Source: Methylothermaceae bacterium | GTDB lineage: Bacteria > Pseudomonadota > Gammaproteobacteria > Methylococcales > Methylothermaceae | DNA: 43,644 nucleotides | Direction: 5' to 3' | Assembly (NCBI GenBank): GCA_026984375.1 | Contig: JALSSF010000151.1 | Coordinates: forward strand, 1-43,644 | Shown here: positions 31,078 through 38,579 of the stretch, in pieces | Layout of the letters: each line of letters opens with the position of its first letter | How positions within the stretch are numbered: the first letter of the stretch is position 1 | Notes under the pieces: generated by a model | Databases searched by the model: none | The model's input: the letters and a program-made list of their open reading frames with translations, nothing else | What the model was told of the DNA's origin: nothing | Translations under genes and position numbers: made by a program

Positions 31078-31604
31078 GGCTGCTTCTCCAGATAGGCCAC
31101 CAGCGGCCCCAGTTTCTCCTCCCAGTCCTTGGGGGTGATGGGACCGATGTGTTTGTAGCGGATGACGCCCTGCTTGTCGATGACGAAGGTTTCCGGCACC
31201 CCGTAGACCCCCCAGTCGATGGCCACCTTGCCGTCGGTGTCGAAGGCGACCGCGCGGTAAGGGTTGCCGAGGCGCTCGATCCACTGCAGCCCGGCCTCGC
31301 GGGTGTCCTTGTAGTCGAGTCCGTAGATGGTCACGCCCTGGCGCGCCAGCTGCATCAGGAAGGGATGCTCCTGGCGGCAGGCCACGCACCACGAGGCCCA
31401 GACGTTGAACAGGCTGACCCGGCCGCGCAGTCGTTCGGCGCTGTCGAAGGGGGTTTCGGGGTCGTCGAGACGGGGCAGGGTGAAGGTCGGCGCCGGCCGG
31501 CCCACCAGGGGCGAGGGCACCTCGCGGGGATTGAGGGTGAGGCCGACCCCCAGCAGGATCAGCAGAGCGGCGAACAGTCCCAGTGGCAACAGGTATTTGA
31601 GCAT
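31074..31604 (-). CDS. ccmG: Thiol:disulfide interchange protein DsbE/CcmG
   Basis: SLFNVWASWCVACRQEHPFLMQLARQGVTIYGLDYKD; GVYGVPETFVIDKQGVIRYKHIGPI. Confidence 0.95.
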   Translation of the reverse strand: MLKYLLPLGLFAALLILLGVGLTLNPREVPSPLVGRPAPTFTLPRLDDPETPFDSAERLRGRVSLFNVWASWCVACRQEHPFLMQLARQGVTIYGLDYKDTREAGLQWIERLGNPYRAVAFDTDGKVAIDWGVYGVPETFVIDKQGVIRYKHIGPITPKDWEEKLGPLVAYLEKQP

Positions 31605-31608
31605 GGCG

Positions 31609-33573
31609 TCAGGCGGTGGCGTTCACGGAAGCGGGGGCGGCGGCGGTGGCCCGGGCTGTGCGGTAGCGACGGTCGGCCGCCGCCAGCAGGCCGCCGGCCA
31701 TCATCAGCAGGCCGCCGAGCCAGATCCAGCGTACCGCCGGTTTGACGTAGAGACGCACGCTCCAGGCGTCCCCCTCCAGCGGTTCCCCGAGGGCGACGTA
31801 GAGGTCGCGGCGCAGACCCGGGTCGATGGCGGCCTCGGTCATGACGTTGCGCTGCACCCGGTAGAAGCGTTTTTGGGGGCGGAGCACGGCGACCCGCTCG
31901 CCGTCGCGGTACACCTCGAAGGTGCCTTCGTCGGCGCCGTAGTTGGGACCGTCGAACTCCCGCACCCCTTGGAACAGGAAACGGTATCCCCCCAGTTCGG
32001 CGCTGTCGCCGGGAGCCAGACGGACGGTGCGCTCGATACTGTAATGGTTGGAGACGCCGACACCCACCAGGAACACCGCCAGGCCGAAATGGGCCAGGGT
32101 CATGCCGTAGAAGCCGGCCGGCTGACGCAAACCCCGCCAGCCTTCACGCCGGCGCAGGCGCTGCCACCACGGCAGCAACGCGGTGGCCCCGAGCCAGAAG
32201 GCGGTGGCGAGAAACGCCAGGGTGACCAGGTCCCCGATCCGGAACCAGAGGGCGGCGACCACGACGGCGGCGGTCAGGCTGACCGGAACCAGCCAGCGCA
32301 CCTGGCGCCACAACCGGGCCGGATCGTCCCGGCGCCAGGCCACCAGGGGACCGATGCCGGCGAGCAGGAACAGGGGCGCGGTCACCGGCGCGAAGACGCT
32401 GCCGAAGTAGGGCGGTCCGACGGAGATCTTACCCAGCCCCAGGGCATCGAGTACCAGGGGGTAGAGGGTCCCCAGCAGGACGCTGGCGGCGGCCACCACC
32501 AGGAGGACGTTGTTGACCAGCAGCAGGGCTTCGCGCGAGAACCAGTGGAAGCGGGCGTGGTCCCTCACCGCCGGTGCCCGTAGCGCGTACAGCAGCAGGG
32601 AGGCGCCGATCACCAGGCCGAGGAATACCAGGATGAACAGGCCCCGTTCGGGATCGTTGGCGAAGGCGTGTACCGACACCAACACCCCGGAGCGCACCAG
32701 GAACATCCCCAGCAGGCTCAGGGAGAAGGCGAAGATCGCCAGCAGCACGGTCCAGGCCTTGAAGGCGCCGCGCTTTTCCGTCACCGTCAGGGAGTGGATC
32801 AGGGCGGTGGCCATGAGCCAGGGCATGAAGGAGGCGTTTTCCACCGGATCCCAGAACCACCAGCCGCCCCAGCCAAGTTCGTAGTAGGCCCACCAGGAGC
32901 CCAGGGTGATCCCCAGGGTCAGGAACGACCAGGCCACCAGGGTCCAGGGGCGCGACCAGCGCGCCCAGGCGATGTCAAGGGTGCCGGACATCAGGGCGGC
33001 GATGGCGAAGGCGAACGGCACCGCCATCCCCACGTAACCCATGTACAGCATCGGCGGATGGACCGCGAGGCCGAAGTCCTGAAGCAGCGGGTTGAGATCG
33101 TTGCCGTCGGGGGGCACCGGCAGCAGGCGCTCGAAGGGGTTGGAGGTGAACAGGATGAAGGCGAGGATGCCGACGCTGACGAGGCCGAGGATGCCGAGCA
33201 CCCGGGCCGTGAAGATTTCCGATAGGCCGCGGTTGAACAGGCTCACCGCCGCGGTCCACAGTCCCAGGATCAGGGCCCACAGCAGCACCGAGCCTTCGTG
33301 GGCGCCCCAGGCGGCGGCGATGCGGTAGAACAGGGGCAGGGCGGAGTTGGAATGCTCGGCCACGTAGCGGACCGAGAAATCGTTGACCACGAAGCTCTGG
33401 ACCAGGCAGTAAAACGATACCGCCAGGAACAGCGCCTGGGCCCGCGCCGCCGGTCTGGCCACCGCCACCCAGGCCGGCAGCCGCAGGGCCGCCCCCGCCA
33501 GGGGGAAGAACGCCTGCACCACGGCCATCAGCAGGGCGAAGATCAGCGCCAGTTGCCCCAGTTCCGCCGTCAT
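31609..33573 (-). CDS. ccmF: Heme lyase CcmF
   Basis: YRIAAAWGAHEGSVLLWALIL; ELGWGGWWFWDPVENASFMPWLMATALIHSL (WWD domain). Confidence 0.97.
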   Translation of the reverse strand: MTAELGQLALIFALLMAVVQAFFPLAGAALRLPAWVAVARPAARAQALFLAVSFYCLVQSFVVNDFSVRYVAEHSNSALPLFYRIAAAWGAHEGSVLLWALILGLWTAAVSLFNRGLSEIFTARVLGILGLVSVGILAFILFTSNPFERLLPVPPDGNDLNPLLQDFGLAVHPPMLYMGYVGMAVPFAFAIAALMSGTLDIAWARWSRPWTLVAWSFLTLGITLGSWWAYYELGWGGWWFWDPVENASFMPWLMATALIHSLTVTEKRGAFKAWTVLLAIFAFSLSLLGMFLVRSGVLVSVHAFANDPERGLFILVFLGLVIGASLLLYALRAPAVRDHARFHWFSREALLLVNNVLLVVAAASVLLGTLYPLVLDALGLGKISVGPPYFGSVFAPVTAPLFLLAGIGPLVAWRRDDPARLWRQVRWLVPVSLTAAVVVAALWFRIGDLVTLAFLATAFWLGATALLPWWQRLRRREGWRGLRQPAGFYGMTLAHFGLAVFLVGVGVSNHYSIERTVRLAPGDSAELGGYRFLFQGVREFDGPNYGADEGTFEVYRDGERVAVLRPQKRFYRVQRNVMTEAAIDPGLRRDLYVALGEPLEGDAWSVRLYVKPAVRWIWLGGLLMMAGGLLAAADRRYRTARATAAAPASVNATA

Positions 33574-34031
33574 CGTCCCATCCTCCGGAAATCGTCCACC
33601 GGCGGCAGCTTGCCCGAGCGCTCGAGGGCTTCGGCCACCTCCGGCGGCATGTAGTTTTCGTCGTGCTTGGCCAGCACCTGGGTGGCCTGGAAACGCCCGT
33701 CGGGCTGCAGCCGGCCGATGGCGATGATGCCCTGGCCTTCCCGGAACAGGTCCGGGAGGATGCCGTCGTAGAACACCGTCACTTCGGCGGCGCCGTCGGT
33801 AAGGGTGAAACGCACCGCCAGGCTGTCCGGTTCTCGGTGGACGCTGCCCTTCTTCACCAGGCCGCCGACGCGGAAGGCGTAGCCGGTGGGGGCTTCGCCG
33901 GCGGCGATCTGCGACGGGGTGTAGAAGTAGAGCAGGTTCTTCTGGAACGCCGCCAGGGCCAGGAAGGTGGCGGCGCTGACGCCGGCCACGATCAGCCCCA
34001 CCCAGAGCATGCGCCGTTGCCGCGGGGTCAT
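33570..34031 (-). CDS. ccmE: Heme chaperone CcmE
   Basis: AFQKNLLYFYTPSQIAAGEAPTGYAFRVGGLVKKGSV...VLAKHDENYMPPEVAEAL (heme-binding HXXXY). Confidence 0.96.
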   Translation of the reverse strand: MTPRQRRMLWVGLIVAGVSAATFLALAAFQKNLLYFYTPSQIAAGEAPTGYAFRVGGLVKKGSVHREPDSLAVRFTLTDGAAEVTVFYDGILPDLFREGQGIIAIGRLQPDGRFQATQVLAKHDENYMPPEVAEALERSGKLPPVDDFRRMGR

Positions 34032-34195
34032 CGGCCGTTCTCCTGCTCGTACCAGCGCCGCAGCCGGGCCAGGACTTCGCGGCGGCGGCGCAGGGGGGCG
34101 GCTAGGTTCCACAACAACACCGCGGCGGTCAGGCCGTAGGCGCTCCAGACGTAGGCGCCGTAACCGCCCATGTGAACGAATTCGTGCCAGGTCAT
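34028..34195 (-). CDS. ccmD: Heme exporter protein CcmD
   Basis: 55-aa MTWHEFVHMGGYGAYVWSAYGLTAAVLLWNLAAPLRRRREVLARLRRWYEQ; between ccmE and ccmC. Confidence 0.9.
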   Translation of the reverse strand: MTWHEFVHMGGYGAYVWSAYGLTAAVLLWNLAAPLRRRREVLARLRRWYEQENGR

Positions 34196-34968
34196 GGGGT
34201 TGCCTCCTCGCGTTCCGCTGAGGGTTGGATGTCGTCCTGGGTCAACAGTTCCCGGACCCAGCGGCTGCGGCGCTCGCGCCACAGCAGTTCGCTGCGGGCG
34301 CGCATCAGCAGCACGGTGAAGAAATAGAGCTGGAAGGCGAGCGCCATCAGCAGCAGCGGCCACAGCATGCTCGGATGGATCGCCGGCTTGTCGAAACGGG
34401 TCACCGTCGGTCCCTGGTGCAGGGTGTTCCACCATTCCACCGAGTAGTGGATGATGGGAATGTTGACGCTGCCGACGATGGCCAGAATGGCGCCGGCACG
34501 GGCGGCGGTGCGCGGGTCCTCGATGGCGTTCTGCAGGGCGATGTAGCCCAGATACAAAAACAGCAGGATCAGTTCCGAGGTCAGGCGGGCGTCCCACACC
34601 CACCAGGTGCCCCACATGGGCTTGCCCCAGATGGCGCCGGTGGCCAGGGCCAGGAAGGTGAAGGAGGCGCCCACGGGGGCGGCGCTGACCGCCAGACAGT
34701 CGGCCATCTTCATGTTCCAGATCAGGCCGACGGCGCCGGCCGCCGCCATGAAGACATAGACGAACAGCGACAGCCACGCCGCCGGTACGTGGACGTACAT
34801 GATGCGGAAACTGTCACCCTGCTGGTAGTCCGGCGGCGCGACCCACAGCCCCAGATAGAGCCCGGTGGCCAGGCACAGCGCCGTGGCGGCCCCGAGCCAG
34901 GGAATCCAGCGCCCGGTCAAATGGTAGAAATGCCGCGGCGAGGCGAGGCGATGGAGAAAGGCCCACAT
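34192..34968 (-). CDS. ccmC: Heme exporter protein CcmC
   Basis: MYVHVPAAWLSLFVYVFMA; KPMWGTWWVWDARLTSELILLFLYLGYIAL (WWD motif). Confidence 0.96.
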   Translation of the reverse strand: MWAFLHRLASPRHFYHLTGRWIPWLGAATALCLATGLYLGLWVAPPDYQQGDSFRIMYVHVPAAWLSLFVYVFMAAAGAVGLIWNMKMADCLAVSAAPVGASFTFLALATGAIWGKPMWGTWWVWDARLTSELILLFLYLGYIALQNAIEDPRTAARAGAILAIVGSVNIPIIHYSVEWWNTLHQGPTVTRFDKPAIHPSMLWPLLLMALAFQLYFFTVLLMRARSELLWRERRSRWVRELLTQDDIQPSAEREEATP

Positions 34969-34996
34969 GACAGCCCTCGTCGATCGAAAAATGCTA

Positions 34997-35005
34997 ATGA
35001 TACCA
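34997..35005 (-). promoter_or_regulatory. Candidate extended -10 promoter for the ccm operon
   Basis: Minus strand TGGTATCAT, about 30 nt upstream of the ccmC ATG. Confidence 0.4.
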
Positions 35006-35074
35006 GATTCTGCGGTTCGGCCCGGGAGCGGCTTCCGCTCGTCTCGACACCGATTTGTTCGGTTTCGCCCGTGA

Positions 35075-35093
35075 AATTTGCTTTAAGCAAATT
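35075..35093. promoter_or_regulatory. 19-bp perfect palindrome, candidate operator
   Basis: AATTTGCTT-T-AAGCAAATT, perfect 9-bp arms, AT-rich in a GC-rich setting, between divergent ccm and the cytochrome cluster. Confidence 0.6.
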
Positions 35094-35221
35094 ACGGTCC
35101 AGAAAAAGCGGTGTCGCCCACGTGCCCTCACGATGGGTCGGGTTTGCGGGGGGGCGGAGGAGGACTGAAGCCCGGCCGGCGGCGGTTAGGCGCATTTTCC
35201 GGTTTCGGAAACTGCGCCATA

Positions 35222-35240
35222 TGACACAGTGACTGTGCCA
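35222..35240. promoter_or_regulatory. 19-bp near-perfect palindrome, candidate activator site
   Basis: TGaCACAGT-G-ACTGTGcCA, 8 of 9 arm positions paired; core CACAGTGACTGTG perfect. Confidence 0.5.
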
Positions 35241-35312
35241 GATCGCGCAATTTTTCGGGCCCCGGCCGACCCGGCCATCGCCATTTCCAATGGTTTCAGT
35301 TGGTTATGCAGG

Positions 35313-35328
35313 CGGCACGGATGTTGCC
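35313..35328 (+). promoter_or_regulatory. Candidate sigma54 (-24/-12) promoter for the multiheme cluster
   Basis: CGGCAC-GGATG-TTGCC; GG-N10-GC spacing as in TGGCAC-N5-TTGCW; ~84 nt upstream of the 35412 start codon. Confidence 0.55.
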
Positions 35329-35411
35329 AGTTCTATACAAGGCGACCGGCCAGGCACCCGCAGCCTGTTGGCCGTGAATAAGAACCCTGAAAACCCTAGT
35401 GGAGAAGAACG

Positions 35412-38219
35412 ATGCGATTCATCCCTGCGATCGACCGAAGGCTGTGCCTCGGGGCCGTCCTGCTTGCGGGCGTCGGCTCCGTGGACGCCAAGGTCAACTG
35501 GATCGACAAGCCGGTCGAGCACCCGGCGATCCCGCTGCTCGACGAAGACGGCAACCATGTGCTGCAGAGCGGCAAGCCCTACAGTCCGCGCAAAAGTTGC
35601 GCCGGCTCCGGCTGCCACGACTACGACAAGATCACCAGCGCTTACCACTTCGAAATGGGGCGCGACGAGGCCAACGACGACTTCGGCAAGTTCAACAACT
35701 TTCTCGGTGCCAAGTCCCTGGTCAGTCCGGGCTGGTTCGGGGGATTCAACTGCATGGGGGGCAGCATTCCCACCCTTCTGTCCAACAAGCACAACGCCTA
35801 CGAGGAGATGATCCGCGACTACGGGGCCGCCGGCTTCATCAATTGCTCCAGTTGCCACGTGGGCGGCGGTTTCGGGGAGAAGGACCGCGAGGGGATCCGC
35901 TACACCGAACGTGACCCGGCCACTATCCCGCTCTGGGACGGCGACTACTACAACCGGGGCACCGACGAGAACAATCAGAAGGTGAGCAAGGACGTGGTGG
36001 CCAAGTGGGACTGGCACAAGAGCGGTCTGCTCGAGGCCGACTGCCTGTGGTGTCACATGAGCCCGGACGGTATCAGCGTGCCGGACGACCGTATGCGGGG
36101 CCGTCGCGGCATCATGAGCGATTATCGCTCGGCGCGGCGGGAATTCATCCGGGGCGGCTGGTTCCGCTACGCCGCCAACACCGCCTGGGAGTTCCTGCCC
36201 ACCGTGGACGGCAAGAAAATCCTGACGGTGGAGCGGGAATGGGACGAGGACGGCAAGCGTTACACCATCAAGACCGGCCCCGACGGCAATCCGGTCATCC
36301 ACTGGAATCCGGAAGCTTTCGACGGGAACGGCCGCATCCACGTGAAGATGATCCGCTTCCCGGAAAGCGAGAACTGCATGTCCTGCCACCGGACCAGCAA
36401 CTCCCGCCGCGGTTTCTACGGCTACGGCGACGAGGCCCGGATGGAGCTGGGCGAGGACGGCACCCTGATCGAGGACTACAAGGACGACGTCCACAAGGGC
36501 AAGGATCTGGCCGAATACTGGCACGGCGAATCGCGGGTGATGGATAACTGCAACGTCTGCCACAGTCGCGCTTACCTCAAGGCCCGTCATGAGAACGTGA
36601 ACCTGGACCAGGATCACAACTTCATGAAGGGCAATTCCGACATGGATATCCGCAACGACCTGGATTTCTCCGCGGAGCTGCGCACCTGTGAATACTGCCA
36701 CGTGGAGGGCAGGAATCCGCGCGGCGAGCCGCCGATCATCACCACCGGTCACGACACGCAGCTGGCGGCCCACTTGCAGCGCTGGAAGCACAGCGGTTAC
36801 ATGGCCGGCTATCCCGAGGGAAAACTGGAGCAGGTGGTGGAGACCCACTTCCGGGTACTCAACTGCCAGACCTGCCACATCACCCGCAAGGAGAGCCGGG
36901 GCAAACCGCTGCAGATCATGTACCGCTACCGCGACGACCAGGACGGCAAGCGCCGGATCATTCCCTACAATCCGCGGTTGCGTTACCTGTGGATCGACAC
37001 CACCACCGGCTGGACTCTGACCCGCTACGAGCGCGGCCTGGTGGCCAAGCAGCGGAAGGATGCGGACGGCAAGCCGATCAAGCAGGGACGCAACTTCGTC
37101 TTCGATATCTACGATCCGGAAACCGGCGAGAAGCTGCCGGGGACGGTGTTGGGACGGATTTCCCACGGCTCCATGCGCTTGGGTGATCCCACCGACGCCG
37201 ACGGCTACCGTTCCCTGAAGCGGGCCTACGACAAGCTGATGAAGCTGCGTCACGCCCCGCAACTCGACGGCCGCGAGCCGGACGTGAAGCTGGTATGGCT
37301 CGAGTCCAACGAGTACATCATCAGCCACAACGTCCGTCCGGCCATCGAAGCCATGCCCTGCGGCGACTGCCACGCCCAGAAGCAGGACGGTTCCTACAGC
37401 GCCTTGCTGAAGGACGACGGGGTGTTGGGTTCCGGCTACGTCAAGAAGGTCGCCCGGCTCCCCGATCCCAAACTGGTGGAAGAGGGGGTCGTGGTGCTCG
37501 GCATGCCTTACATGCGACTGGCCGAGGACGGCACCATCTACGAGCGTGAGCGGGACATCCTGTTCACCACGTTGGTGGATCCGTTCATGACCATCAACGA
37601 CGCGCCGAACAGCCTGTTCTTCGGCGGCGCCCTGCGGAAACTGCCCATCGCCGAGGTGGCGCGGATGGCCCGGCTGGACGGCGGTGTGCTCGCCGGCGGC
37701 ATGGCTCAGCACGGCAGCGACGCCGAGTTCCACGCCTTGGTGCCCCGTTACGGCCGCGACGGTTTGCGCAACGCGATGGTGGCTTTGCCCGCCAATACCA
37801 TCACCGACGCCCTGGCGCCGAAGTGGCGGGTGGAGATGCTGCTGTTCCCGCAGTCGCCGGCGATCGCCGATCTGCTTCATCAGCAGGGCTTCGGCGACCT
37901 GGCGTCCGACGCCATCCGCATTGATCTGCTCGACGAGAACAAGCAGCCGATGGCGGAAGTGCTGGGTGGTCCCATGCTGATCAAGCTGCCCTACCGGGGG
38001 CGGTCCACCGACAAGGGGCAGATCGAGGTGTTGACCGCACGCGACGGAAGCAGCATCGAGCGTATCCCCGCCGACCGCATCCTGTTCCTGAAACCGCGGG
38101 GTGCCGACACGGCGGGCGAAAGCCTGCCCGGCGGCACGTCGGTGGGAATCGGCATGGAGGACGGCTACGTGCTGTTCCTGGCCGACAAACCGGGCTACTT
38201 CGCTGTGGCCGATTTGTAA
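35412..38219 (+). CDS. Secreted octaheme-type c-type cytochrome, 935 aa, function unknown
   Basis: Signal peptide ending GSVDA; 7 CXXCH (CSSCH, CLWCH, CMSCH, CNVCH, CEYCH, CQTCH, CGDCH) plus CAGSGCH (CX4CH); ~285-aa heme-free C-terminus. Confidence 0.9.
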   Translation: MRFIPAIDRRLCLGAVLLAGVGSVDAKVNWIDKPVEHPAIPLLDEDGNHVLQSGKPYSPRKSCAGSGCHDYDKITSAYHFEMGRDEANDDFGKFNNFLGAKSLVSPGWFGGFNCMGGSIPTLLSNKHNAYEEMIRDYGAAGFINCSSCHVGGGFGEKDREGIRYTERDPATIPLWDGDYYNRGTDENNQKVSKDVVAKWDWHKSGLLEADCLWCHMSPDGISVPDDRMRGRRGIMSDYRSARREFIRGGWFRYAANTAWEFLPTVDGKKILTVEREWDEDGKRYTIKTGPDGNPVIHWNPEAFDGNGRIHVKMIRFPESENCMSCHRTSNSRRGFYGYGDEARMELGEDGTLIEDYKDDVHKGKDLAEYWHGESRVMDNCNVCHSRAYLKARHENVNLDQDHNFMKGNSDMDIRNDLDFSAELRTCEYCHVEGRNPRGEPPIITTGHDTQLAAHLQRWKHSGYMAGYPEGKLEQVVETHFRVLNCQTCHITRKESRGKPLQIMYRYRDDQDGKRRIIPYNPRLRYLWIDTTTGWTLTRYERGLVAKQRKDADGKPIKQGRNFVFDIYDPETGEKLPGTVLGRISHGSMRLGDPTDADGYRSLKRAYDKLMKLRHAPQLDGREPDVKLVWLESNEYIISHNVRPAIEAMPCGDCHAQKQDGSYSALLKDDGVLGSGYVKKVARLPDPKLVEEGVVVLGMPYMRLAEDGTIYERERDILFTTLVDPFMTINDAPNSLFFGGALRKLPIAEVARMARLDGGVLAGGMAQHGSDAEFHALVPRYGRDGLRNAMVALPANTITDALAPKWRVEMLLFPQSPAIADLLHQQGFGDLASDAIRIDLLDENKQPMAEVLGGPMLIKLPYRGRSTDKGQIEVLTARDGSSIERIPADRILFLKPRGADTAGESLPGGTSVGIGMEDGYVLFLADKPGYFAVADL

Positions 38220-38248
38220 CGACGAAGGAAGTTTCAATCGAACGTATC

Positions 38249-38277
38249 GGGGATCCCGCATGGGATCCCCTGTTTTT
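38249..38277 (+). terminator. Intrinsic terminator-like hairpin inside the cytochrome cluster
   Basis: GGGGATCCC-GCAT-GGGATCCCC then TGTTTTT, 30 nt after the octaheme gene stop. Confidence 0.75.
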
Positions 38278-38296
38278 GTAACGAGGAGGAAACGCC

Positions 38297-38527
38297 ATGT
38301 TGAAGACCATCTGGATGAAGACGGCCCCCTGGTTGGCCGGCGCCGGTCTGGCGGGCGGCCATGCCGGCGTGGCGACCCGCTGCACCGTGCCTCAGCAGGG
38401 GGTGTGCGCCGGCTGCGGCAGTTGCGCCGTGGTGGTGGCTTCGCTGGTGACCTGGGCGCTGGTGGCCAAAAAACGCCGAGGCGGGGATTTCTATACCGTG
38501 ACCAGCGATCGCGACGGGGCCCGATAA
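38297..38527 (+). CDS. Small cysteine-motif membrane protein (76 aa), unknown function
   Basis: Strong SD (GAGGAGGAAACGCC-ATG); MLKTIWMKTAPWLAGAGLAGGHAGVATRCTVPQQGVCAGCGSCAVVVASLVTWALVAKKRRGG; CXXCXXC motif next to a TM segment. Confidence 0.75.
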   Translation: MLKTIWMKTAPWLAGAGLAGGHAGVATRCTVPQQGVCAGCGSCAVVVASLVTWALVAKKRRGGDFYTVTSDRDGAR

Positions 38528-38579
38528 CCACAGGACGGGGGACCGGATTGATCGCAGACGGTTGGAGTGAGCCAGGGAG

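Noticed and set aside
34991-35005. Fur-box-like AATGCTAATGAT upstream of ccmC
   Set aside because: Too few matches to the 19-bp Fur consensus; better explained as the extended -10 element.
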